From NCBI GenBank assembly GCA_964557575.1, contig CAZLBC010000070.1, positions 1 through 26,422 on the forward strand: a DNA stretch of 26,422 bases, given 5' to 3'. Every line of letters begins with the position of its first letter. Position 1 is the first letter of the stretch. Below are positions 1-8,189 of the stretch, in pieces. Under the pieces are notes generated by a model, which saw nothing but the letters and a program-made list of their open reading frames with translations, made no database searches and was not told the origin of the DNA. Origin of the DNA: CAZLBC01 sp964557575 (GTDB lineage: Bacteria > Planctomycetota > Phycisphaerae > SM23-33). The position numbers and the translations under genes are program-made.

Positions 1-18
1 CTAATGAAAGGACAGGAC

Positions 19-1071
19 ATGGCCGAACACACGAACACCTTCCCCAAGATCCATAACGCGGCCTGGCCCGGCGTGGTCGGCAAGGGCGATGGCGGCGAGC
101 CGCCGATAGCACTGCAGAAGATGCTGGAACTGACCGCGGCCGCCGAGGTCGACGGCGTCCGCTTCGACGGCGTGGACCTGTTTCTCTTCGCCCCGCACGT
201 GGAGATCGACTCCTCCGACGACGACATCGTGCAGCTCGCGGAAACGGTCGGCTCGTTCGACCTCCAGATCGGCACGGTCGTCGCGCCGGTCTGGCCCCCC
301 ACCGGCGGCGCCCCCGCCCTCGGCGGCGACGCGGAGCGGGACCGGTACCTCGGACAGGTCCGCAAGGCCTGCGCGATCGCCTCGCGGCTCCGCGCGCTGG
401 GCATCCGGCCGCACGGCGCCGTGCGGATCGACTCCGCGGTCGATCCCGGCACCTGGGCCGCGGACCCCGAGGAACATCAGAAGCGGATAGCGGAAACCTT
501 CCGCCGGGCCTGCGACATCGCCGACGACCACGGCGAGAAGCTCGCGGCGGAGGGCGAGGTCTGCTGGGGCGGCATGCACAGTTGGAAGCGCATGGTCCAG
601 TTGCTGGAGATGGTCGACCGGCCGCAAACGCTCGGCTTCCAGGCCGACCTCGCGCACACGCTTTTGTACCTGATCGGCGTCAACGCACCCGACGACGCCA
701 TCCTCCCGGCGGACTTCGCGTGGGACGACGAGGCGGCCCTGGATGCCGCGTACGCCGAATTGACCGCCGCGCTGCGCCCCTGGACCATCGACCTCCACAT
801 CGCCCAGAACGACGCCACCGTCAACGGTGCCGGGTCCCACGACAAGACCGGCCGTCACTGCCTGCCCGGCGACCCCAACGGCAAGCTGGACATTCCCCGG
901 CGGGCCGGCGCGTGGCTCCGCGACGAACAGGGCGAGCCGACCAGGCGGTTCAGCCATATCTGCTGGGACGGGTGCATGTTTTCAAACGACACGATGCTGG
1001 ACCCGGAAACCTGGAACGCTATACTGGCAACCATGATCGCCGTCAGGGACGCGCACGGCTGGCAGGAATGA
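19..1071 (+). CDS. Sugar phosphate isomerase/epimerase-like TIM-barrel protein
   Basis: A cytoplasmic protein of about 350 residues that resembles the xylose-isomerase-like TIM-barrel (AP endonuclease 2) superfamily, whose members isomerise or epimerise sugars using a divalent metal. Candidate metal ligands lie at strand ends: Glu in EVCWGG, Asp and His in QADLAHT, His in DLHIAQND and Asp in CWDG near the C-terminus. There is no signal peptide. An ATG at base 4 is also in frame, but it sits just before an AAAGGA ribosome site (7-12) that is spaced correctly for the ATG at 19. The next gene uses the same AAAGGACA site, which supports this start. That gene, a Gfo/Idh/MocA dehydrogenase, begins 25 bases downstream, and such pairs usually act in sugar or inositol-type catabolism. 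The substrate cannot be read from the sequence. The gene may be part of an operon that starts outside the window. Confidence 0.8.
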   Translation: MAEHTNTFPKIHNAAWPGVVGKGDGGEPPIALQKMLELTAAAEVDGVRFDGVDLFLFAPHVEIDSSDDDIVQLAETVGSFDLQIGTVVAPVWPPTGGAPALGGDAERDRYLGQVRKACAIASRLRALGIRPHGAVRIDSAVDPGTWAADPEEHQKRIAETFRRACDIADDHGEKLAAEGEVCWGGMHSWKRMVQLLEMVDRPQTLGFQADLAHTLLYLIGVNAPDDAILPADFAWDDEAALDAAYAELTAALRPWTIDLHIAQNDATVNGAGSHDKTGRHCLPGDPNGKLDIPRRAGAWLRDEQGEPTRRFSHICWDGCMFSNDTMLDPETWNAILATMIAVRDAHGWQE

Positions 1072-1096
1072 CACGCACACTGAAAGGACACCACAG

Positions 1097-2260
1097 ATGA
1101 AACCGCTCAACATCGGCATGCTCGGATGCGGCTTCATGGGCCGCGCTCACTCGAACGCCTACCGCCAGGTGGGACACTTCTTCGATTGCGAACACCAGCC
1201 CGTGCTGAAGGCCTGCTACGGCCGGGAAGAGGACCGGGAGAACCTCGAGGAATTCGCGCGGCGGTGGGGATACGAATCGATTGAAACCGACTGGAAAAAG
1301 GTCATCGAGCGGGACGACATCGACCTCGTCGACGTCTGCGTCCCCAACTTCATGCACCACGACTGCGTGATCGCCGCCGCCGCGGCGGGCAAGATGATCG
1401 TCTGCGAGAAACCCCTCGCCATGAACACGGCGGAGGCGGAGGAAATGGCCGCGGCGGTCGAAAAGGCCGGCGTCGCCAACATGGTCTCCTATAACTACCG
1501 CCGGGTACCCGCGATCTCGCTGGCGAAACAACTGGTGGACGAAAACCGCATCGGCCGGCCCTTCCACTACCGGGCGACCTACGACCAGGACTACACCATA
1601 TCCCGGGACGTCCCCCAGGGCGGACTGGCGCTGTGGCGGCTCGACAGCACGGTGGCCGGCTCCGGCGTGACCGGCGACCTGCTGGCCCACGCCATCGACA
1701 CGGCCGAGTGGCTCAACGGGCCGATCGCCCGGGTGACGGCCCACACGGAAACCTTCGTCAAGGAGCGGAAACACGCCGAGACGGGGGAAACGCAAAAAGT
1801 GGACATCGACGACGCCTGCATGTTCCTGGCGGTGTTCGCGAACGGCTCAATGGGCACGTTCGAATCCACCCGCTACCGCCGCGGCCGGAAGAACTACAAC
1901 ACCTTCGAACTGAACGGCGAAAACGGCGCGGTCTACTTCGATCTCGAAGATCCGCATCTGCTGCAGTACTTCCGGTATGCCGACCCCGAGACCGGCGCGA
2001 AGATCGAGGACCACCTCACCGGCTGGCAGACCATCCACGTCACCAACTTCGAGCACCCCTACATGGACAAGTGGTGGGTCCCCGGCTGCACGATCGGCTA
2101 CGAGCACACCTTCATCAACGGCCTCGCGGACTTCCTGGCGGGCCTGGAGGGCGGCGAGCCGTTCCAGCCCGACGTCAACGCCGCCCTGCGAACCCAGCGG
2201 GTCTGCGACGCGGTCCTGGCCAGCGCGAAGCACGGCGCCTGGATCGACCTGCCGGGGTAA
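1097..2260 (+). CDS. Gfo/Idh/MocA family NAD(P)-dependent oxidoreductase (cytoplasmic)
   Basis: A 387-residue dehydrogenase of the Gfo/Idh/MocA family. The N-terminal Rossmann fold begins with the dinucleotide loop GMLGCGFMG (residues 7-15). The family EKP motif follows at 104-106 (VCEKPLAMN), and the substrate-domain motif LLAHAIDTAEWL near residue 200 carries the usual catalytic His. The C-terminal half is the alpha/beta substrate-binding domain. No signal peptide is present, unlike the second family member at 14298-15671. A ribosome site (AAAGGACA) lies eight bases before the ATG. Co-direction with and 25-base spacing from the TIM-barrel isomerase suggest a shared transcript and a shared sugar or polyol substrate. 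Function beyond the family level is inference. Confidence 0.9.
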   Translation: MKPLNIGMLGCGFMGRAHSNAYRQVGHFFDCEHQPVLKACYGREEDRENLEEFARRWGYESIETDWKKVIERDDIDLVDVCVPNFMHHDCVIAAAAAGKMIVCEKPLAMNTAEAEEMAAAVEKAGVANMVSYNYRRVPAISLAKQLVDENRIGRPFHYRATYDQDYTISRDVPQGGLALWRLDSTVAGSGVTGDLLAHAIDTAEWLNGPIARVTAHTETFVKERKHAETGETQKVDIDDACMFLAVFANGSMGTFESTRYRRGRKNYNTFELNGENGAVYFDLEDPHLLQYFRYADPETGAKIEDHLTGWQTIHVTNFEHPYMDKWWVPGCTIGYEHTFINGLADFLAGLEGGEPFQPDVNAALRTQRVCDAVLASAKHGAWIDLPG

Positions 2261-2288
2261 GCGCAGCCGCGGCCATCGTCAAAATCTC

Positions 2289-2318
2289 TGGACGGCGCAC
2301 GCAGCGCCGGCGTAGAAT
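2289..2318 (+). promoter_or_regulatory. Possible sigma70-type promoter for the rhomboid gene
   Basis: In the 131-base gap before the rhomboid gene there is a -10-like TAGAAT at 2313-2318. A -35-like TGGACG lies 18 bases upstream at 2289-2294. Both are imperfect matches, so this is only a candidate. Confidence 0.3.
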
Positions 2319-2391
2319 GTACGCTCCTGAATGCGCGCCGTCAGTCCACGGCGTACCGGGTCACGAGAACAACTGAAAAGAGGAGAGAGGG

Positions 2392-3615
2392 ATGTTCATA
2401 CCGATCCAGGCCGAGACCCCCGCCAGGCACGGCCAGTGGACCAACTGGCTGATCATGCTCGCGTGCATCGTGGCGTCCATATACGGTTTCAACAATGCCG
2501 CGTTCTTCGTCCGCCTGTCGGGTATGAGCTTCCGCGAAAACCCCGAGAAGGCCGAAAAGGTCAGGGAACTGATCCGGGAGAAGGAGGATCGAAAGCGGGG
2601 GCCGGACAAGACACGCTCGAAGACCGGGGGAAACGAGGGGGCACTGCTGCGGGGCATCGAGTCACTCGAACGCATGTCCGGGAAAAAGCCGCCGCCGCCC
2701 GCGGAAAAACCGCAGCCGAAACCCGCCGAGAAACCGGCCCCCGCCCCCGAAAAAACAACCGACGAGAAAAAAGACGGCTCGGCCGCCGGCTTTTTCGAAA
2801 ACGTCCTCAAAAAGATGAAGGATGAAGCCGCGAAAAAAAAGAGCGGCGACACCGGCTCCGACACACCGGCAACCGCCCCGGCCGCCACGCAGCCGGCGTC
2901 GGCCCCCGCGACCCAACCGGTTGTGGTGAAGACCGAGGAGAAAATAAAGAACCCCTACCTGGACAGGGATCCGGTCGAAATCTACCGGATGATGCGCGGC
3001 GAGGACGTCGAGGACCTGGACTTCTCAAACTGGCAGAACTTCGGAGACGTTCTCCTCAGCCGGATGTGGCTCGCAACGCTCGAACCGGTGCTCGACACGA
3101 GCGAACTGCCGATGACCGTCGTGGCGATCACCTCGTCGTTCCTGCACGGCGGGTGGATCCATCTCCTGGGGAACATGCTGTTTCTCTGGGTCTTCGGCAA
3201 CGCCGTCAACGGTCACCTCGGGCAGGTCAAGTTCCTGGTGCTGTACCTCCTGTGCGCGGCCGGTTCAGGCATGCTGCACTACGCCATGAGCGACAACATG
3301 GTCGCCGTCGGGGCCTCCGGCGCCATTTACGGGGTGATCGGCGCCTACCTGGTGGTCTTCACCTACAAGCGGATCTTGTGCGTGCTTCTGCTGATTCCCT
3401 TTATCCGGTCGTACATGATACCGGGGGCGATGATTATCGTCGCGTGGGTCGTCTGGGACCTCCTGATGGCATCGTTCGGCAGCACGTTCGGCGGCGTCGC
3501 GCTCTACGGGCACATCGGCGGATTCGCCACCGGCTTCGGGATCACCGCCCTGATGGTCATGGCCGGGCTGACCGAGCGGGACCCGGAGAGCCAGTCATCC
3601 AGCGCCTTTCAATGA
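2392..3615 (+). CDS. Rhomboid-family intramembrane serine protease with long inserted loop
   Basis: A 407-residue membrane protein that looks like an active rhomboid protease, which cuts transmembrane proteins inside the bilayer. The catalytic Ser lies in GASG (Ser309) and the His in GHIGG (His374); the supporting HGGWIHLLGNM motif includes Asn261. Hydrophobic helices run from about 240 to the C-terminus. The odd part is the first half: one hydrophobic segment at about 18-40 is followed by some 180 residues of charged, Pro/Lys/Ala/Glu-rich, probably disordered sequence before the rhomboid core. Typical bacterial rhomboids are 200-300 residues and lack this. The ATG follows a strong purine-rich ribosome site (AAAGAGGAGAGAGGG). 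The gene stands alone between two unrelated genes. Substrates are unknown. Confidence 0.87.
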   Translation: MFIPIQAETPARHGQWTNWLIMLACIVASIYGFNNAAFFVRLSGMSFRENPEKAEKVRELIREKEDRKRGPDKTRSKTGGNEGALLRGIESLERMSGKKPPPPAEKPQPKPAEKPAPAPEKTTDEKKDGSAAGFFENVLKKMKDEAAKKKSGDTGSDTPATAPAATQPASAPATQPVVVKTEEKIKNPYLDRDPVEIYRMMRGEDVEDLDFSNWQNFGDVLLSRMWLATLEPVLDTSELPMTVVAITSSFLHGGWIHLLGNMLFLWVFGNAVNGHLGQVKFLVLYLLCAAGSGMLHYAMSDNMVAVGASGAIYGVIGAYLVVFTYKRILCVLLLIPFIRSYMIPGAMIIVAWVVWDLLMASFGSTFGGVALYGHIGGFATGFGITALMVMAGLTERDPESQSSSAFQ

Positions 3616-3711
3616 TGCCGCGGCATGCTTTCGTCGCGCCGCGCATCGATTATCACTCGCTTTCTCTCCCGGAACCGGCTATAACGGGGATACCTGACAA
3701 GGAGAATCTAT

Positions 3712-5568
3712 ATGAAAAGATCGCGTCGGATCATCGCCGTATCGTTCGTACTGACAGTTCTTCTCGCGACGGCCGGCCTCCCGGCCCGCACCGGCAAGCC
3801 GGTCAGGGACCAGACCCCGCAGAAATACAACGTCCCGCGTGACGAGGTGATCTGCTTCGCCCTGTACACCGTCAACGACACTATCCTCAAGCTGACCGCC
3901 CAGCTCTACCCGCTGAAGGCGGACGAGGAGAAGACGGTGCGCCTGGAAATCAAGGACGGGGGCACGTGGAAAAAGATCGCCGAAGCGGCGGTGATCGAGC
4001 GGGGCTGGACCGCCCCCTTCCGCGTCGAAGGCTGGGACGCCTCCCGCGACGTGAACTACCGCGTCCGCCACGGGAAGCAGGCGACCTTCGCGGGCACGAT
4101 CAAGAAGGATCCGGTAGACAAGGACGAGATCGTCGTCGCCGCCTTCACCGGCAACTCCGTCCGCAAGAACCACGGCGGCGACGTGTCGCGACAGGACATC
4201 GTGGACAACGTCAAGCGGATCGCGCCCGACCTGCTCTTCTTTTCCGGCGACCAGTCGTATAACCACCGCAACCATTACAAGGCCTGGACCCGGTTCGGCG
4301 AGGCCTTCGGCGAGATCGTGGGGAGCATACCCACCGTGGCCATTCCCGACGACCACGACGTCGGCCAGGGCAACATCTGGGGGGCCGGCGGCAGGAAGTC
4401 AAACACCGGCGCCGGCCACGACGGCGGCTACTTCTTTCCCGTCGCGTACGTCAACGAGGTCCAGCGGGCGCAGACCAGCCACCTGCCCGACCCCTGGGAC
4501 CCGGCGCCCATCCGGCGGGACATCACCGTCTACTACACCGCCCTGAACATCGGGCGGGTCAGCTTCGCGATCATCGAGGACCGCAAGTGGAAGAGCGGGC
4601 CGCAGGGGCTGGTGCCGCAGCAGGGACCGCGTCCGGATCACATACGCAATCCCGACTACGACCCGAAGAGCGTCGACGTGGAGGGCGCGGTGCTCCTCGG
4701 CGAACGTCAGTTGACGTTCCTCGATGACTGGGCGGCCGACTGGAAGGGCGCGGACATGAAGTGCGTTCTCTCGCAGACCGTCTTCGCCAACGCCGCCACC
4801 AACCACGGCAACATCAAAAACCGCCTGCACGCGGACATGGACTCAAACGGGTGGCCGCAGACCGGCCGCAACAAGGCCCTGAAGGCCATCCGGAAGGGCT
4901 TCGCGTTCATGCTGTGCGGCGACCAGCATCTGACGACCCTCATCCACCACGGCATCGACGACTGGAACGACGCCGGCTGGTCGTTCTGCGTCCCGTCGAT
5001 CGCCAATCTCTACCAGCGATGGTGGCTGCCCGAGAAACCCGGCGGCAACCACGTCGAGGGCATGCCTCCGAACACGGGTGAGTACAAGGACGGGTTCGGC
5101 AACCGGCTGACCATGTGGGCGGCCGCCAATCCCGGCACGCTGAAGGGAGACCTGCTCGACTCCCGCTCGGCCGGGTTCGGCGTGGTGCGATTCAACTGCA
5201 CCACCCGCGAAATCACCGTGGAGTGCTGGCCGCGAAAACGGGATATCACCAGGCCCGAAACGAAACAGTACCCCGGGTGGCCGAAGACCGTCACCCAGGA
5301 GAGCAACTACGCACGGAAGGCGGCCGCCTGGCTGCCGACGGTGACCGTCACCGGCATGGAAGATCCGGTCATCCAGGTTATCGACGAAAAGAACGGGGAG
5401 AGCGTCTACACCCTGCGGATCAACGGCACGAGCTGGCGGCCGAAGGTATTCGCCCCGGGCAGCTACACCCTCATGGTCGGCGACCCGGACACGGGGAAGG
5501 AAAAAGTCTTCACAGGCGTCAACGCCCTGCCGGAGGACAGTGACAAAGCGATCACCGTCGCGTTTTAG
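3712..5568 (+). CDS. Exported PhoD-like metallophosphatase
   Basis: A 618-residue protein with an N-terminal signal peptide (MKRSRRI, then a hydrophobic run to about residue 22), so it acts outside the cytoplasm. The core matches the PhoD-like (alkaline phosphatase D) metallophosphatase group: FFSGDQSYNH (Asp180), IPDDHDVGQGN (212-221), then a later LCGDQHLTTLIHHG and SIANLYQRWW. These supply the Asp, Asn and His ligands of a two-metal phosphodiesterase or phosphomonoesterase site. The N-terminal ~130 residues and the C-terminal ~100 residues look like beta-rich accessory domains. The ATG has a clear AAGGAG ribosome site. A -10-like TATAAC lies at 3680-3685 without a convincing -35 box. The gene ends 54 bases from the convergent radical SAM gene. 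The substrate is unknown; phosphate scavenging is a guess from the family. Confidence 0.85.
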   Translation: MKRSRRIIAVSFVLTVLLATAGLPARTGKPVRDQTPQKYNVPRDEVICFALYTVNDTILKLTAQLYPLKADEEKTVRLEIKDGGTWKKIAEAAVIERGWTAPFRVEGWDASRDVNYRVRHGKQATFAGTIKKDPVDKDEIVVAAFTGNSVRKNHGGDVSRQDIVDNVKRIAPDLLFFSGDQSYNHRNHYKAWTRFGEAFGEIVGSIPTVAIPDDHDVGQGNIWGAGGRKSNTGAGHDGGYFFPVAYVNEVQRAQTSHLPDPWDPAPIRRDITVYYTALNIGRVSFAIIEDRKWKSGPQGLVPQQGPRPDHIRNPDYDPKSVDVEGAVLLGERQLTFLDDWAADWKGADMKCVLSQTVFANAATNHGNIKNRLHADMDSNGWPQTGRNKALKAIRKGFAFMLCGDQHLTTLIHHGIDDWNDAGWSFCVPSIANLYQRWWLPEKPGGNHVEGMPPNTGEYKDGFGNRLTMWAAANPGTLKGDLLDSRSAGFGVVRFNCTTREITVECWPRKRDITRPETKQYPGWPKTVTQESNYARKAAAWLPTVTVTGMEDPVIQVIDEKNGESVYTLRINGTSWRPKVFAPGSYTLMVGDPDTGKEKVFTGVNALPEDSDKAITVAF

Positions 5569-5622
5569 GCCGCCTGCGCATGCAGCGCCGAAGCAGGGTA
5601 TGTGGTCCGCGCCGGCGACTGT

Positions 5623-6813
5623 TCAATCACAACACGAGCCTCCGTGCGCCGCCCGCCGATATGCCACTACCCGCGGGCAGTCGGGATCGGGGGGGACGGG
5701 GCCGTCGTCTCCCGCCGCCATCCCTGCCAGCGCCACGGCCCGGCAGCCGCCCTTGCAGAGGCCGAGGTAGTCGCAGGACCGGCAGGGTTCCGGCGCCCCA
5801 TCGACCCACGACCGCAGCGCGCGCAGCGCCGGGTGGTCGTGCCAGGCATCGGCGAGATCGACGATGTCGATGCCGATATCCGGCAGGAACGAGCAGCCGG
5901 CGACGCTGCCGTCGCTCCGGGCGCCCGCGAGGACGTTGCCGGCCTCGCAGCCGAATGTCGCCAGCGCGTCGAGCAGGTCCCGCGGGGGGTCGTGGTAACA
6001 GAGCATCGGCACGAAGGAGCAGTCGATCTTCGCCGTTACGTTCGAGGTCGCCGCGTATTCCGTCAGGACCGGCAGCAGGCTGACGTTCTGCTCGAAGGTC
6101 ATCTTCTCCCGCTCGTAGACCGCCGTCCCCCTGCCGGCCGGCTTGAGCCGCAGGAACTCGATCTCGCTGACGCCGCGGTCCGCGGCGAAGGCGAACAGGC
6201 CGCCGATTCCCGGGAAGGTGCGGCGGCCCAGGACGCAGTTGATCCCGGCGGCGATGCCCGCGGCGGACAGCAGTCCCAGGGCCCGGTCGACGTCGGCGGA
6301 CACGTCGCGGCCGCGGAAGACGCCGCTGGTCGCCCCCGTCCCGTCGAGGGACAGGTTCACCTGCCCGAAAACCGCCAGCCGCTCGGCCGTGTCCGCGGTC
6401 ATGCCGATACCGGCGGTCGTCAGGTTCGGCACCAGGCCGGCCTCCCGGGCGAAGCGGGCGATCTCGAAGAGGTCTTCCCGCAGCAGCGCCTCCCCCCCGC
6501 CGAGGGCCACGTGGAACACCCCCATGTCCGCCGCCGCGGCCAGGGCCCGCTTCAGCGCCGCGGTATCCAGTTCTCCCGCGTCGGCCGCGCCGGAATCCAT
6601 GTAGCAGTGCGGGCAGCGGACGTTGCAGCGGTTGGTGCACGCCAGGTGGATCTCCGTGGGCGCCGAGAGGAGGCCGATCGACTCGTCGTCGGTATCCCAT
6701 GCCGGCGAGCCGGGGGCGCCGATCTCCCGCATGAACGCCCGGTCGACGAATGCCAGGAAGGGCGGTTCCTCGCTCGCGACGATGCCGCCGAAGTTTTCGT
6801 ACCGGTACCTCAT
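5623..6813 (-). CDS. Radical SAM/SPASM peptide-modifying enzyme (putative maturase)
   Basis: A 396-residue enzyme. The radical SAM cluster motif CNVRCPHC gives Cys63, Cys67 and Cys70, with an extra Cys59 before it. The SAM-binding GGGEALL follows near residue 100. The C-terminal SPASM domain has the classic layout: Cys289, Cys307, Cys344-x2-Cys347-x5-Cys353-x3-Cys357, then Cys379, enough for two auxiliary iron-sulfur clusters. SPASM enzymes mostly modify peptides or proteins, as in PQQ, mycofactocin, sactipeptide and anaerobic sulfatase maturation. The ~55-residue N-terminal extension (FGGIV, then LAFVDRAFM) may aid substrate binding. The chosen ATG overlaps the upstream stop as ATGA and has a GGGGAG site; a longer in-frame reading would run into the upstream gene. 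The protein ends in SCCD, which is unusual. The likely substrates are the two NPNSSS proteins in the same operon. Confidence 0.9.
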   Translation of the reverse strand: MRYRYENFGGIVASEEPPFLAFVDRAFMREIGAPGSPAWDTDDESIGLLSAPTEIHLACTNRCNVRCPHCYMDSGAADAGELDTAALKRALAAAADMGVFHVALGGGEALLREDLFEIARFAREAGLVPNLTTAGIGMTADTAERLAVFGQVNLSLDGTGATSGVFRGRDVSADVDRALGLLSAAGIAAGINCVLGRRTFPGIGGLFAFAADRGVSEIEFLRLKPAGRGTAVYEREKMTFEQNVSLLPVLTEYAATSNVTAKIDCSFVPMLCYHDPPRDLLDALATFGCEAGNVLAGARSDGSVAGCSFLPDIGIDIVDLADAWHDHPALRALRSWVDGAPEPCRSCDYLGLCKGGCRAVALAGMAAGDDGPVPPDPDCPRVVAYRRAAHGGSCCD

Positions 6814-7940
6814 TCCATCTCCCCGTCGACGTCTTCTTCCGGGATCGGCATGGTGATGTCCCTGACGTGGAACACGTACGTCGCCGACAGCCCCTCGCCG
6901 TAGCGGTAGGAGGCGTCGAAGAACTGCTCCATGTACCACAGCACGGTCAGGCTGCCGCACATGAGCGCCGCAAAAAGCAGGTTCAGGGCCAGGCGGCAGA
7001 CCCGCTGCCGGATGCCGGCGGTGCCCAGGGCGAACAGGAACACGGCCGCGATACCCGCAAGCCCGCACCAGAGCAGCGGCAGTATCGCAGACCCGCCCTC
7101 CATGAAGGGGCCGGTGTGCACTTCCACGGGGGTCACAAAATCGTAATCCATCGCGCCGGGGGGGCCGCCGTACCCGCACCATGAGACACCAAGGACGGCG
7201 ATCAGCCAGAGCGCCATAACCGCCGAAACGACAAGGAGCTGTCTCTTCCCGATACGCCGCCAGGCCCGCGACCGGAGAAAGAAGACGACCGCGAGGACGG
7301 AGAGCACGGTCACTGCCGCCGTCGCCGCGGGGGGAACGACCTCCTCGATCCACGCCCGGTTGGCCTTTCGGCGGTAATGCGGTGCCGGGTGCACCAGGCC
7401 GATCGCCGGCCGGAGGGCGATGGCCTTATCGAAGGCGGCCACGGCACCACCCCAGTCCTCCAGCCACATGCAGTTGACCCCGACGAGGTGGTGCGCGACG
7501 GCCCGCCGCGGATAGCCGGGACTGCGTTCCAGGAGGGCCCGCAGGTCGGCGATCCGGGCCCTGATCTCGGCCGGATCCTCGGTCAGCGAGCGCGAACCGT
7601 CAACGATCGCGTCTTCGGCGGCCCAGGTCTCGTCGTAGCCGTCTATCCGCGCAATCTCCCGGACCGCCCGCGCGGCGAGAGGGTGGCCGTCGGGCAGGTC
7701 AAGCCGCAGGATATCCTTCCAGTCCCGCCGGGCCATGCGGTGGCTGCCGACAATCTCCTCGTCGAACGCCGCCAGGGCGGCAAGCGCATCCGCCCGCGCG
7801 GCGGGTGACACCGACCCGTCACGACCCGCGGCCCGCAAGACCCGGCGCCCGGCGTCGAACTCTCCGGCGGCCCAGTGCCGCCGCGCCTCCTGCAGCGGGA
7901 CCGCCGCCACGAGGACCGTCACGATCGCCGGAACGAGCAT
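6810..7940 (-). CDS. TPR-containing polytopic membrane protein, unknown function
   Basis: A 376-residue protein that I cannot assign to a named family. It starts with a short hydrophobic N-terminus (possible signal peptide, residues 1-15). Residues about 16-200 are helical and look TPR-like, including a repeat resembling WLEDWGGAVAAFDKAIALRP at about 159-178. Four hydrophobic segments follow at about 205-223, 233-255, 284-306 and 315-336, then a short acidic tail. This layout suggests an exported helical scaffold anchored by the C-terminal membrane bundle. Its start lies three bases after the stop of the 81-residue small protein, and its stop overlaps the start of the radical SAM gene (ATGA), so its production is probably coupled to both. 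A role in presenting or holding the peptide at the membrane is inference. Confidence 0.75.
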   Translation of the reverse strand: MLVPAIVTVLVAAVPLQEARRHWAAGEFDAGRRVLRAAGRDGSVSPAARADALAALAAFDEEIVGSHRMARRDWKDILRLDLPDGHPLAARAVREIARIDGYDETWAAEDAIVDGSRSLTEDPAEIRARIADLRALLERSPGYPRRAVAHHLVGVNCMWLEDWGGAVAAFDKAIALRPAIGLVHPAPHYRRKANRAWIEEVVPPAATAAVTVLSVLAVVFFLRSRAWRRIGKRQLLVVSAVMALWLIAVLGVSWCGYGGPPGAMDYDFVTPVEVHTGPFMEGGSAILPLLWCGLAGIAAVFLFALGTAGIRQRVCRLALNLLFAALMCGSLTVLWYMEQFFDASYRYGEGLSATYVFHVRDITMPIPEEDVDGEME

Positions 7941-7943
7941 GGC

Positions 7944-8189
7944 CTACGCACCCTCGTTTTCGTGCTCGGCTTCGTCGTTGTCTTCGTCGCCGTCACGCGC
8001 GGGCGCCGGGAGGGCCGCCATGATCGCGGCGGTCGCGGCGCCGAAGACCGCGGGCAGCACCAGGGCCGCCGCCGGCAGGGCGTAGACGATCGTGCCGATG
8101 GAACTGGAGTTGGGATTGAATCCCTGCTTGAGCCGCAGTATCCGCCCCGGGACCGCGGGGGCATTGTCGTTATCGGGATTCGCCGTCAT
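7944..8189 (-). CDS. Small NPNSSS-motif protein 1, putative radical SAM substrate
   Basis: An 81-residue protein. Residues 15-32 read GRILRLKQGFNPNSSSIG, which almost matches a block in the second small protein at 10946-11173. An Ala/Val/Leu-rich hydrophobic segment (about 33-60) follows, then a tail of Asp, Glu and Asn. It contains no cysteine. The ATG at 8189 overlaps the stop of the preceding 757-residue gene as ATGA and has an AGGA site eight bases upstream. An earlier in-frame ATG at 8198 lacks a spaced ribosome site, and the long upstream extension of this frame is the antiparallel shadow of the 757-residue gene's coding strand. Conservation between paralogues and linkage to a SPASM enzyme suggest a modified peptide precursor that sits in the membrane. 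The alternative is a small membrane subunit that is not modified. Confidence 0.8.
   Translation of the reverse strand: MTANPDNDNAPAVPGRILRLKQGFNPNSSSIGTIVYALPAAALVLPAVFGAATAAIMAALPAPARDGDEDNDEAEHENEGA

Noticed and set aside
5569..5622. Terminator between the convergent PhoD-like and radical SAM genes
   Set aside because: Only a four-base CTGC/GCAG stem is visible, without a U-tract.
5602..6903. Open frame of 433 codons on the plus strand opposite the radical SAM gene
   Set aside because: No motifs; the minus strand carries complete radical SAM and SPASM cysteine patterns.
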